This document shows, piece by piece, positions 1 to 8,017 of a DNA stretch of 64,000 nucleotides (the stretch's first letter is position 1; every line of letters begins with the position of its first letter). Both the position numbers and the translations under genes were made by a program. The notes under the pieces are model-generated. The model saw nothing but the letters and a program-made list of their open reading frames with translations. It had not been told where the DNA came from and searched no databases. The DNA is from Myroides sp. NP-2 (GTDB taxonomy: Bacteria > Bacteroidota > Bacteroidia > Flavobacteriales > Flavobacteriaceae): NCBI RefSeq assembly GCF_014145665.1, contig NZ_JACHTD010000008.1, positions 1 to 64,000 of the forward strand, written 5' to 3'.

Positions 1-82
1 TTGAAGATGACAACGTTGATAGGCTATAGATGTAAAGGCAGTAATGTCAAAGTCGAGTAGTACTAATAGCCCGTAAGCTTAT
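1..82 (+). rRNA. 23S ribosomal RNA, 3' end (partial)
   Basis: The first ~80 bases match the conserved 3' end of bacterial 23S rRNA: the tract around 57-80 (GTAGTACTAATAGCCCGTAA) aligns with the terminal TACTAAT..CCGT..GGCTTA of other bacteria. The gene begins before the window. The exact 3' end is estimated by alignment from memory and may be off by a few bases. It lies in the usual 23S-5S order with the 5S gene about 120 bases downstream. Confidence 0.9.
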
Positions 83-203
83 GTGTATCTCCCTCTACGT
101 TATGTAGAGGGAGGGCAACTTTCTAAAGTTAGTTATGTATTTGTTAAGTTATAATATACAATATTAGTTATAGGATCCTTTTAGGAATTTATAACAACCG
201 CTT

Positions 204-313
204 TAGGGTGGTTATTGCGGCGGGGCTCACCTCTTCCCATTTCGAACAGAGAAGTTAAGCCCGCTAGCGCAGATGGTACTGCCACATGGTGGGAGAGTAT
301 GTCGTCGCCCTTC
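204..313 (+). rRNA. 5S ribosomal RNA
   Basis: About 109 bases with the conserved 5S core (CGAACAGAGAAGTTAAGCCC at 243-262) and closing helix between AGGGTGG near 205 and TCGCCCTT near 305-312. Position after the 23S tail and before a strong terminator fits the last gene of an rRNA operon. Ends are estimated from the pairing of the closing helix. Confidence 0.93.
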
Positions 314-317
314 TTTT

Positions 318-354
318 AAAAGCCTGATTACGCAAGTAGTCAGGCTTTTTTTTT
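318..354 (+). terminator. rRNA operon terminator
   Basis: A 13-bp stem (AAAGCCTGATTAC / GTAGTCAGGCTTT, one G-U pair) closed by a GCAA tetraloop and followed by a run of T. It sits directly after 5S and closes the rRNA operon. Confidence 0.93.
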
Positions 355-522
355 GGTTTATAGTGAATGGTAAAGATGAGAATAATCAACACAGATTTCG
401 TCGCTCGTCGCTCTTTGCGCTTCGTTCGATGCTCGTTGTAAAGCACAATTATCTTACAAATGAAGAAACTAAACAAACCGTGCAAACCGCGCAAATAACA
501 AACCGTGCAAATCGTAGCGTAG

Positions 523-650
523 CGTAGATTCATCGAACACCAAAACAAAATATAAACTAGGTGAGATAAACCGCGCAAAAAACAAATCGTAGATTCATCG
601 AACACCAAAACCAATATAAACTAGGTGAGATAAACCGTGCAAACAACAAA
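523..650. repeat. Two ~62-bp imperfect direct repeats
   Basis: Copy one (523-586) and copy two (589-650) both begin CGTAGATTCATCGAACACC and continue through AAACTAGGTGAGATAAACCG to a GCAAA..AACAAA end; they differ by a few substitutions and a small length change. The shared AAACCG(T/C)GCAAA part resembles the unit of the 16-bp array at 26831-26974. Function unknown. Confidence 0.85.
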
Positions 651-837
651 AAGCGCGAACAACAACTTAGCATTCACTTCTCCTCAAGTATAATTATCAA
701 AAACGTTTTTTTTGTCTAATTTCATTGAATTATTCGTAATATTTGAATTTATGTCAGAATTTTTATGTTTACAAATATTTAACTACCGAATAATATTCAT
801 TAAACATTAAATATTTCCGTATATTATTCTTTTGTAT

Positions 838-845
838 TATCTTTG
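838..845 (+). promoter_or_regulatory. -7 promoter element (TATCTTTG) for the Lrp-type gene
   Basis: Exact match to the Bacteroidota -7 consensus TAnnTTTG, 20 bases before the start codon. The -33 element is weak. Confidence 0.6.
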
Positions 846-865
846 CCGTGTAAAACTAGATAACG

Positions 866-1339
866 ATGGAATATAAGTTAGATGAAATTGATTTAAAGAT
901 CTTGCGTATGATGCAAGACAATGCGCGAATCAATAATTCTGAATTAGCTCGTGAGCTTGGAATGGCGCCTTCAGCAGTGTTAGAACGAGTAAAGAAGCTC
1001 GAACACAAAGATGCGATTGTAGCTTATCACGCAAGAGTAAATCCCAATGCAATCAATCAGAAAATGCTTTCTTTTATTTTTATTAAAGTAGATGAGATCA
1101 TTGGAGATGAAAACACAGGAAAAGCTTTAGCTCAAATTCCAGAAGTTTTAGAAGTACACGATATTGCTGGTGATGACGGTTATATCGTAAAAGTAAGAAC
1201 ATCGGATTCTATTGCACTTGTAAATTTAATGCGCAACTCCCTATCAAAGATTGAAGGGATTATTTCAACAAGAACAATAATCGTCTTACAAACAGTAAAA
1301 GAAGATAATAAATTAATAATTCCAGATACATTAGAATAG
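866..1339 (+). CDS. Lrp/AsnC family transcriptional regulator
   Basis: A 157-residue protein, the usual length for Lrp/AsnC regulators. The N-terminal winged helix-turn-helix lies at about residues 20-45 (NNSELARELGMAPSAVLERV) and the C-terminal RAM ligand-binding and dimerisation domain at about 65-145. Family members sense amino acids or other small metabolites and act as octamers or dimers on nearby promoters. The downstream DMT exporter starts 2 bases after this stop, so the two are probably co-transcribed and the regulator may control export of its ligand; that link is inference. The ligand cannot be read from the sequence. Confidence 0.93.
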   Translation: MEYKLDEIDLKILRMMQDNARINNSELARELGMAPSAVLERVKKLEHKDAIVAYHARVNPNAINQKMLSFIFIKVDEIIGDENTGKALAQIPEVLEVHDIAGDDGYIVKVRTSDSIALVNLMRNSLSKIEGIISTRTIIVLQTVKEDNKLIIPDTLE

Positions 1340-1341
1340 GT

Positions 1342-2364
1342 ATGAAAGCAGTAGCTACAAATCAAACAAACAATAAATTAGTCTTAGGTGCATACTTAGT
1401 AGTATACTTTGTATGGGGGTCTACATTCTTTTTTATTCATAAAGCATTGAGTGATTTTACGCCCTTTGTTTTAGGATCCTTGCGATTTTTTGCTGCCAGT
1501 ATGATTTTATTGACCTATTGTAAAATGAGAGGATATAAGATCTTTAATAAACAAGTAGTAAAACAAGCGTGTATTACAGGATTCCTATTGCTCTTCATTG
1601 ATATGGGAGCCTTAATATGGGCGGAGCAACACGTATCAAGTGGTATTGCAGCTATTATGGCCGCAGCAGCAGCTTTGTGGTTTATTATTTTAGATAAGAA
1701 ACAATGGAAACACAACTTTTCAAGTTTACCCATTATCTTGGGATTGATCCTTGGATTCGTTGGCGTTATCATGTTATTCGCTGAACAAATTACAATCGCT
1801 GGTGACGAGAGTCAACGTTTACTAAATATTTTCTGTATGGTGTTATTGATTTTGGGATCAATCGCATGGACAGTTGGTTCGCTTTATTCGAAGTATTCTA
1901 AAACAAAAAATGAGAATCAAGGAGAAGATTTACACGTAATGGTGAAAACATCATGGCAGATGATTACAGCAGGTGTTTTGTTTACCATCGTGGCTTTATT
2001 AAACGGTGAATATGCGCAGTTTGATATCTATGAGATTTCAGCTTCAGGATGGTTCTCGTTAGTGTATTTAATTACTTTCGGATCAATCTTGGCATTTGGA
2101 TCTTATATTTGGTTGATTCAAAACCGACCTGTAACCGAAGTAAGTACGTATGCTTATGTAAACCCTGTGGTTGCAGTAGCTTTGAGCTATTTCTTTACGG
2201 ACGATATTATTACAAGTCTTCAAATTGGCGGTTTAGTTGTTGTTTTGTTGAGTGTTGGATTGATGAATTGGGACCTTTATAAAGACAGTAAGTTCTTTAA
2301 GGGGTTTCAAAAGAAACGTCGCATGGACACTCAAGACAAAGAACAACTCCATATGAGTAATTAA
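1342..2364 (+). CDS. DMT-superfamily (EamA) transporter
   Basis: A 340-residue inner-membrane protein with about ten hydrophobic helices arranged as two EamA repeats (about 14-150 and 165-310). The first helix carries YFVWGSTFFFIHKAL, typical of EamA drug/metabolite exporters of the RhaT/YdcZ type. The hydrophilic C-terminal tail is basic (GFQKKRRMDTQDKEQ). Family members export amino acids, nucleosides or drugs; the substrate here is unknown. It follows the Lrp-type regulator by 2 bases, and a strong terminator closes the pair, supporting a regulator-exporter operon. Confidence 0.9.
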   Translation: MKAVATNQTNNKLVLGAYLVVYFVWGSTFFFIHKALSDFTPFVLGSLRFFAASMILLTYCKMRGYKIFNKQVVKQACITGFLLLFIDMGALIWAEQHVSSGIAAIMAAAAALWFIILDKKQWKHNFSSLPIILGLILGFVGVIMLFAEQITIAGDESQRLLNIFCMVLLILGSIAWTVGSLYSKYSKTKNENQGEDLHVMVKTSWQMITAGVLFTIVALLNGEYAQFDIYEISASGWFSLVYLITFGSILAFGSYIWLIQNRPVTEVSTYAYVNPVVAVALSYFFTDDIITSLQIGGLVVVLLSVGLMNWDLYKDSKFFKGFQKKRRMDTQDKEQLHMSN

Positions 2365-2394
2365 TTCTTTTTTCATTATTATAAAATTGATTAG

Positions 2395-2426
2395 AGCTAG
2401 CGCGTCATTGCGCTAGCTTTTTTTTT
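2395..2426 (+). terminator. Terminator of the Lrp/DMT operon
   Basis: Perfect 9-bp stem AGCTAGCGC / GCGCTAGCT with a six-base loop, followed by a T run. Confidence 0.92.
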
Positions 2427-2500
2427 GTCTAATACTTTAGGGGTGAGTCATTTGATTTAAAAAATAGTACAAATATATTTTTTACATTTAAAAAATGTTG

Positions 2501-2508
2501 TACTTTTG
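2501..2508 (+). promoter_or_regulatory. -7 promoter element (TACTTTTG) for rpsA
   Basis: Exact TAnnTTTG match about 125 bases upstream of the S1 gene, implying a leader of roughly 115-120 bases. Confidence 0.65.
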
Positions 2509-2513
2509 CACAG

Positions 2514-2542
2514 CTTTTAGATCAGCGTTGTTTCACTAAAAG
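2514..2542 (+). promoter_or_regulatory. Hairpin at the 5' end of the rpsA leader
   Basis: Inverted repeat CTTTTAG (2514-2520) / CTAAAAG (2536-2542), close to the predicted transcription start of rpsA. S1 genes are often autoregulated through their leaders in other bacteria; whether this hairpin takes part is inference. Confidence 0.35.
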
Positions 2543-2631
2543 TCAAACAGTTATAAATGTAAAACCACTTCTGTTCCTTATCGCTGTATAAAGAAACTAG
2601 ATAATGCAGAATACAAATTTATTATCAGCAC

Positions 2632-4386
2632 ATGTCTGAAAACGCAAAAACACAGGAAGAATTTTTAAAAGATTTTAATTGGGATAACTATGAAAATGGT
2701 ATCGATGCAGTAGATGCAAATCAATTAAAAGAATTTGAAAGCTTAGTAGACAAAACTTTTATTTCTACAGACGACGAGGAAGTAGTTGAGGGAGTTGTAG
2801 TGAGAATCACTGACAGAGACGCGATTGTAGATATCAATGCTAAGTCTGAAGGTGTTATTTCATTAAACGAATTCCGTTACAACCCGAACTTAAAAGTAGG
2901 AGACAAAGTTGAAGTATTAATCGACGTTAGAGAAGATAAATACGGACAATTAGTTTTATCTCACAGAAAAGCTCGTACAATCAAAGCTTGGGATAGAGTT
3001 ATTGCTGCTCATGAGTCAGGAGAAATCGTTAATGGTTTCGTAAAATGTAGAACTAAAGGAGGTATGATCGTTGACGTATTCGGAATCGAAGCATTCTTAC
3101 CAGGTTCTCAAATTGATGTTAAGCCTATCCGTGATTACGATCAATACGTAAACAAAACAATGGAATTCAAAGTTGTTAAAATTAACCACGAATTCAAAAA
3201 CGTTGTTGTATCTCACAAAGCGCTTATCGAAGCAGATATCGAAGTACAGAAAAAAGAAATTATCGGTCAATTACAAAAAGGTCAAGTGTTAGAAGGTGTT
3301 GTTAAAAACATTACTTCTTACGGAGTATTCATTGACTTAGGAGGTGTTGACGGATTAATCCACATTACAGATTTATCTTGGTCAAGAATCAACCACCCAA
3401 GCGAGGTGTTAGAGTTAGATCAAAAATTAAATGTTGTAATTTTAGATTTCGACGACGAGAAAACAAGAATTCAATTAGGTTTAAAACAACTTTACGCTCA
3501 CCCTTGGGATGCTTTAGATTCTAACTTAAACGTTGGTGATAAAGTAAAAGGAAAAGTAGTTGTTTTAGCTGATTACGGTGCTTTCATCGAAGTTGCTGAA
3601 GGTGTTGAAGGTTTAATCCACGTTTCTGAAATGTCTTGGTCTACTCACTTGAGATCTGCACAAGATTTCGTAAAAGTTGGAGACGAAGTAGAGGCAGTTA
3701 TCTTAACTCTTGATAGAGAAGAAAGAAAAATGTCTTTAGGTATCAAACAATTGTCACAAGACCCTTGGACAGATATCACTGCTAAATATCCAGTTGGATC
3801 TAAGCATTCAGGTATCGTTCGTAACTTTACAAACTTCGGTGTATTCGTAGAATTAGAAGAAGGAATTGATGGATTAATCTACATCTCTGACTTATCTTGG
3901 ACGAAAAAAATCAAACACCCATCTGAGTTTGTAAACGTTGGAGACAAATTAGACGTTGTTGTATTAGAGTTAGACGTTGAAGGACGTAAATTATCTTTAG
4001 GTCACAAACAAACAACAGCTAACCCATGGGATAAATACGAAGATGCTTACGCAGTTGGTACAATCCACAATGGTGAAATCTCTGAATTAGTTGACAAAGG
4101 TGCTACTGTAATTTTCGAAGAAGATGTTGTAGCTTTCATTCCAACTCGTCACTTAGAAAAAGAAGACGGGAAGAAATTGAAAAAAGGTGATGCTGCTGAG
4201 TTCAAAATCATCGAGTTCAACAAAGAATTCAAAAGAGTAGTAGCTTCTCACACTTCTATCTTCCGCGAAGAAGAAGAGAAAAATGTGAAAACAGCTGAAA
4301 CTTCTGTAAACACTGCAGAAAAAACAACTTTAGGAGATATCGACGCTCTTGCTGAGTTGAAAGAAAGAATGGAAAAAGGAAACTAA
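2632..4386 (+). CDS. rpsA: 30S ribosomal protein S1
   Basis: A 584-residue protein with six tandem S1 (OB-fold) domains at roughly residues 50-120, 130-200, 213-285, 300-372, 388-460 and 475-545. The repeated cores are visible, for example GVVKNITSYGVFIDLGGVDG, GKVVVLADYGAFIEVAEGV and GIVRNFTNFGVFVELEEGID. S1 binds mRNA single strands on the small ribosomal subunit and helps initiation, which matters in Bacteroidota where Shine-Dalgarno sequences are weak. The C-terminal 40 residues are acidic and low in complexity. Codon use is strongly biased (GGA, TTA, AAA), as expected for a highly expressed gene. Single-gene unit with its own promoter and terminator. Confidence 0.98.
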   Translation: MSENAKTQEEFLKDFNWDNYENGIDAVDANQLKEFESLVDKTFISTDDEEVVEGVVVRITDRDAIVDINAKSEGVISLNEFRYNPNLKVGDKVEVLIDVREDKYGQLVLSHRKARTIKAWDRVIAAHESGEIVNGFVKCRTKGGMIVDVFGIEAFLPGSQIDVKPIRDYDQYVNKTMEFKVVKINHEFKNVVVSHKALIEADIEVQKKEIIGQLQKGQVLEGVVKNITSYGVFIDLGGVDGLIHITDLSWSRINHPSEVLELDQKLNVVILDFDDEKTRIQLGLKQLYAHPWDALDSNLNVGDKVKGKVVVLADYGAFIEVAEGVEGLIHVSEMSWSTHLRSAQDFVKVGDEVEAVILTLDREERKMSLGIKQLSQDPWTDITAKYPVGSKHSGIVRNFTNFGVFVELEEGIDGLIYISDLSWTKKIKHPSEFVNVGDKLDVVVLELDVEGRKLSLGHKQTTANPWDKYEDAYAVGTIHNGEISELVDKGATVIFEEDVVAFIPTRHLEKEDGKKLKKGDAAEFKIIEFNKEFKRVVASHTSIFREEEEKNVKTAETSVNTAEKTTLGDIDALAELKERMEKGN

Positions 4387-4410
4387 TCCTTTCATCTATA
4401 CAAGCTAAAA

Positions 4411-4444
4411 AGTCCTGACACTTTGTGTCAGGGCTTTTTTTTTA
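4411..4444 (+). terminator. rpsA terminator
   Basis: Stem AGTCCTGACA / TGTCAGGGCT (one G-U) and a run of nine T. Confidence 0.93.
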
Positions 4445-4488
4445 TTTAGATAAATCGCGAATGCTTGTATTGTTTTGAGAATGGATCT

Positions 4489-4496
4489 TATCTTTG
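4489..4496 (+). promoter_or_regulatory. -7 promoter element (TATCTTTG) for the acetyltransferase gene
   Basis: Exact TAnnTTTG match 31 bases before the start codon; TTG triplets lie 16 and 21 bases upstream as possible -33 elements. Confidence 0.55.
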
Positions 4497-4526
4497 GTTA
4501 TTTGATACTATTTATATACAACAGCC

Positions 4527-5051
4527 ATGATTGAATTAAAACCGCTGTCCAAAGAGGATGTAATCCCTTTTTATACCTGGATTAATGATGAAGAAGTGAT
4601 CAAGTTTTCTTTGAGTCTCTTTCAGCGTTTAACCTCAAAAGAACAAATAGACGCTTGGTATGAAGGTTTGTTTGATGAACAAAACACCTACAATATTGGA
4701 GTGTTTTTAAGGGAATCAGGAGAGCTAATTGGCTATGCGGGGATCAGTGGTATATCGACGCTGAATCACAGCGGAGAATACTTCATTTTCCTTGGAGATA
4801 AATCACAATGGGGCAAGGGAATTGGTACAAAAGTTACGCAAGAAGTTGTCACATACGGATTTGAAGTCCTGCAGTTGAATCGCATCATGCTCACTGTTTC
4901 AGAACTGAATTATGGCGGCATCAAAGCCTATGAAAAAGCTGGATTTACCGTCGAGGGGGTCCTGAAAGAAGCTTGCTATCGACAGGGGGCTTATCACGAT
5001 AAAATCGTCATGGCTAGACTTCGATCTGGCTATAGCCTTAAAAAGAAGTAA
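4527..5051 (+). CDS. GNAT family N-acetyltransferase (RimJ/RimL type)
   Basis: A 174-residue GNAT protein. The acetyl-CoA loop is at about residues 95-105 (QWGKGIGTKV) and the C-terminal strand-turn typical of RimJ/RimL proteins at about 127-150 (SELNYGGIKAYEKAGFTVEG). Family members acetylate protein N-termini, amino groups of antibiotics or small molecules; the substrate cannot be deduced. Single gene between the rpsA terminator and a bidirectional terminator shared with pepT. Confidence 0.9.
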   Translation: MIELKPLSKEDVIPFYTWINDEEVIKFSLSLFQRLTSKEQIDAWYEGLFDEQNTYNIGVFLRESGELIGYAGISGISTLNHSGEYFIFLGDKSQWGKGIGTKVTQEVVTYGFEVLQLNRIMLTVSELNYGGIKAYEKAGFTVEGVLKEACYRQGAYHDKIVMARLRSGYSLKKK

Positions 5052-5118
5052 TACTGTTCCTATTTTATAAGGGTGTACAAGGTATAGCTAAAAAGAGAAA
5101 CAATACTCGTGCTATAAA

Positions 5119-5146
5119 AAAAGGAGATTCAATCGAATCTCCTTTT
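5119..5146. terminator. Bidirectional terminator between the acetyltransferase gene and pepT
   Basis: Perfect stem AAAGGAGATTC / GAATCTCCTTT with T runs in both orientations, between two convergent genes. Confidence 0.9.
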
Positions 5147-5157
5147 CTATACATTTA

Positions 5158-6405
5158 TTATTTTACTGCTTTAGAAGCGGTTAACTCAGCAATCTTAACG
5201 ATTACTTCTGTTGCTTTTACCATGCTTTCTACAGGTACATATTCGTATTTTCCGTGGAAGTTATGTCCCCCAGCGAATATGTTCGGACAAGGTAATCCCA
5301 TGTACGATAGCTGTGATCCATCTGTTCCACCGCGTATAGCTTTGATCAATGGTTTTATCCCCAATTCTTTCATCGCTTGTTCTGCCGTGTCTACAATGTG
5401 CATAACAGGTTCAACTTTTTGCTTCATGTTGAAGTACTGATCTCCAATCTCGCAAGAAACAATTGGTCCACCGAATTTTTTGTTGTGTTTTTTGTTGAAT
5501 TTCTTCGCTAACTTGTCAATAAATACTTTGCGTTGCTCGTATTTCTTAAGGTTGTGATCGCGTATAATTAACTCTACAACAGACTCTTCAATACTACCAC
5601 TCACTGTGTGCACGTGGAAGAATCCTTCGTATCCTGTCGTTTTTTGAGGTACTTCGTCTTTTGGCAATTTGTTGATGAACTTATTTGCTAGAAGAATTGA
5701 GTTGATCATTTTCCCTTTTGCATATCCAGGGTGGACACTCTTACCTGAGAAAGTTAGTTTCGCATATCCTGCATTGAAGTTTTCGTATTCCAACTCTCCA
5801 ATTTGACTTCCATCCATCGTGTAAGCCCATTCTGCACCGAATTTTTTCACATCAAACAAGTGTGCTCCACGACCAATCTCTTCGTCAGGTGTGAATCCTA
5901 CTCTGATTTTTCCGTGTTTAATTTCTGGGTGTTGTACTAAATACTCCATCGCTGAAACGATTTCTGTAATTCCCGCTTTGTCATCCGCTCCTAATAAAGT
6001 AGTACCGTCTGTGGTAATTAGTGTTTGTCCTTTATATTGTAATAAATCTTTAAAGTATGAAGGAGATAGTACAATATTTTGTTCTTTGTTTAAAACAATA
6101 TCGCCACCATCATAGTTCTCGACAATCTGTGGTTTTACATTTGCACCAGAAAAATCAGGTGATGTATCAAAGTGAGCAATAAAACCAATTGTTGGTACTT
6201 CATGCTCTACATTGCTAGGCAAAGTTGCCATCACATATGCGTTCTCATCTATTGTTACGTCTTCTAGACCAATTTGTTTTAATTCTTCAACTAGTTTGTT
6301 TGCTAAGTCCCATTGCTTTTCAGTACTAGGGCAGGTTTGAGAAGAAGGATCAGACTCTGTATCAACAGTCACATAACTGATGAAACGATCAATAATATGT
6401 TGCAT
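5158..6405 (-). CDS. pepT: Peptidase T (tripeptide aminopeptidase)
   Basis: A zinc metallopeptidase of family M20B that removes N-terminal residues from tripeptides in the cytoplasm. The family motifs are present: [28 protein letters not shown] and, near the C terminus, [13 protein letters not shown] followed by [14 protein letters not shown]. The start is placed at 6405 ([12 protein letters not shown]), giving 415 residues, close to the usual ~410; an in-frame upstream ATG at 6429 would add eight residues not seen in the family. Single-gene unit with a terminator downstream. Confidence 0.95.
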   Translation of the reverse strand: MQHIIDRFISYVTVDTESDPSSQTCPSTEKQWDLANKLVEELKQIGLEDVTIDENAYVMATLPSNVEHEVPTIGFIAHFDTSPDFSGANVKPQIVENYDGGDIVLNKEQNIVLSPSYFKDLLQYKGQTLITTDGTTLLGADDKAGITEIVSAMEYLVQHPEIKHGKIRVGFTPDEEIGRGAHLFDVKKFGAEWAYTMDGSQIGELEYENFNAGYAKLTFSGKSVHPGYAKGKMINSILLANKFINKLPKDEVPQKTTGYEGFFHVHTVSGSIEESVVELIIRDHNLKKYEQRKVFIDKLAKKFNKKHNKKFGGPIVSCEIGDQYFNMKQKVEPVMHIVDTAEQAMKELGIKPLIKAIRGGTDGSQLSYMGLPCPNIFAGGHNFHGKYEYVPVESMVKATEVIVKIAELTASKAVK

Positions 6406-6584
6406 AGTATTAAATTTTATATCTAACAAAAGTATGAATTTATTAAATGAAAGCCTTATAATGTCCAGGCTTTTTCACGGCAGTAGTTTTACCCTGCTCT
6501 TTGGGGCTAGTTTAAAAAAATTAGAATATCATTAGTAAACGCTATTTTCACGGCAAGGCAATAATCTGTAAAGAAGGATTGTTG

Positions 6585-6592
6585 TATCTTTG
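6585..6592 (+). promoter_or_regulatory. -7 promoter element (TATCTTTG) for the hydrolase operon
   Basis: Exact TAnnTTTG match 26 bases before the start codon of the secreted hydrolase. Confidence 0.6.
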
Positions 6593-6617
6593 AATTTCAA
6601 TTCAAAAAAGACGCGTA

Positions 6618-7433
6618 ATGAAGCATTTATTTTGTTTGTTGAGCTTGTTATTTGCACAAGTTGTACTGGCTGTAAATCCAATAAAAGAATATGTTGACAC
6701 GCCGGCAAACTCTAAATTTCGCTATGAGGAAGTGCAGATTGAGACTGCGGATGGGTATGCCTTACAGTCCTGGACGATATATCCCGATGATGCTAATCGA
6801 TTGAATCGAACCTTAATTCTCGCCTATAGCGATGCGGGTAATATGTCGTATTGGCTCAGGCAGGGGATTGAAATAGTCAACCAGGGCTATACAGTAGTGA
6901 TGTTTGATTATCGTGGATTTGGGGCAAGTGATGCTTTTGAAATGGAAGAGGATATGCTGTATTACGACGAATTTGCTATTGATTTGCAAGCCGTTGTTGC
7001 TTATGCGAAAGAAAAATTCAATACAAAAATAGGCGTTTGGGCCCTGTCTATGGGAACAATTTCTGCAGTTATTACACATAATGTTCAACCGTATGACTAC
7101 TTAATCGCTGATGGTTTTGTGGTGGATCCCAAAATAATTATTGAACGCTTGTATCATTTTTTGGAAAAAGAAATCCACTTACCTCCGGGTGCGAATGCGT
7201 ATGACAAAGCCTTGACGCGTTTAACGCTTCCTGTTTTATTTATTGTTGGCGATCGCGATGGATTGACCACGATGCAAGACAGCCATCGAGTGAAACCACT
7301 AAATCCCAAAAGCGAAGTGGTTGCCTATAAAGGAGGACACTTACAAGGGTTTCAAGCCATGACTAAAACCTATCACGGTGAAGGTTATATCGATGCAATT
7401 AACGCTTTTTACACTAAGACATTTGAAAAATAA
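6618..7433 (+). CDS. Secreted alpha/beta hydrolase
   Basis: A 271-residue protein with a cleavable-looking signal peptide (residues 1-18, ending VVLAV). The body is an alpha/beta hydrolase: nucleophile elbow VWALSMGT near residue 142 (Ala in the first position of the usual GxSxG), acid candidate in IVGDRDGLT near 213 and catalytic His in KGGHLQGF near 240. It resembles serine hydrolases of the BAAT/Hydrolase_4 kind. Substrate unknown; the signal peptide suggests a periplasmic location. It is the first gene of a tight operon with an RluE-like enzyme and a CDF transporter (10-base gaps), although no functional link between them is evident. Confidence 0.85.
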   Translation: MKHLFCLLSLLFAQVVLAVNPIKEYVDTPANSKFRYEEVQIETADGYALQSWTIYPDDANRLNRTLILAYSDAGNMSYWLRQGIEIVNQGYTVVMFDYRGFGASDAFEMEEDMLYYDEFAIDLQAVVAYAKEKFNTKIGVWALSMGTISAVITHNVQPYDYLIADGFVVDPKIIIERLYHFLEKEIHLPPGANAYDKALTRLTLPVLFIVGDRDGLTTMQDSHRVKPLNPKSEVVAYKGGHLQGFQAMTKTYHGEGYIDAINAFYTKTFEK

Positions 7434-7443
7434 CTAACACATA

Positions 7444-8007
7444 ATGGAACACAGACACTTTCTTCTCTACAAACCACACGGGTATATCAGTCAGTTTATA
7501 TACGAAAAGAAAAGAAACAAAAGAAAATTAGGAGAGTTATTTGATTTTCCAGTAGGAACTATGGCTATAGGGCGATTGGATGAAAATTCAGAAGGATTGT
7601 TGCTATTGACTACCGATGGAATGATGAGTGAGCGTATACGCGGGGAAAAATATGAAAAAGAATACTACGCACAAGTGGATGGACGAATTACAGATGAAGC
7701 AATTGAAATATTGCGTAAGGGCGTGGAAATTGGTGTAAAGGGAGAAAAGTACTTCACCAAAGAATGCGAAGTCGAAGCTTTGGATCAAGTGCCGGATTGG
7801 ATTGGTGTAGGAAGGAGAATACGAGACGAAAGACATGGGCCAACCAGTTGGGTTCGCCTTGTGTTGACAGAAGGTAAGTTTAGACAAGTGCGAAAAATGA
7901 CTGCTAGCGTCGGATTTCCGACCTTGCGATTGGTTCGTGTGAGAATCGGAAATATTGCTCTGGCTGGTTTGAAAGTGGGAGAGGTAAAAGAAGTAACAAC
8001 GTTGTAA
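7444..8007 (+). CDS. rluE: rRNA pseudouridine synthase (RluE-like, RsuA family)
   Basis: A 187-residue enzyme of the RsuA/RluB/RluE family, which isomerises a uridine in rRNA. The catalytic motif IGRLDENSEGLLLLTTDG (residues 41-58) includes the conserved aspartate. There is no N-terminal S4 domain, which agrees with RluE rather than RsuA or RluB. Residues 3-10 (HRHFLLYKPHG) match the start of the catalytic domain. The exact target base (position 2457 in E. coli numbering for RluE) is by analogy. Second gene of a three-gene operon. Confidence 0.9.
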   Translation: MEHRHFLLYKPHGYISQFIYEKKRNKRKLGELFDFPVGTMAIGRLDENSEGLLLLTTDGMMSERIRGEKYEKEYYAQVDGRITDEAIEILRKGVEIGVKGEKYFTKECEVEALDQVPDWIGVGRRIRDERHGPTSWVRLVLTEGKFRQVRKMTASVGFPTLRLVRVRIGNIALAGLKVGEVKEVTTL

Positions 8008-8017
8008 AACTAAGTGT

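Larger units (their letters stand above)
355..865. other. Gene-free region with imperfect direct repeats
   Basis: No convincing gene is seen here; open frames on both strands have no recognisable protein and cross low-complexity DNA. Two ~62-bp direct repeats occupy about 523-586 and 589-650, and AACCGTGCAAA/AACCGCGCAAA motifs recur between about 476 and 645. The last 150 bases are AT-rich and end in the promoter of the Lrp-type gene. Confidence 0.7.

Noticed and set aside
264..614. Minus-strand open frame of about 116 codons after 5S
   Set aside because: It runs into the 5S gene and through repeats, with no recognisable domain.
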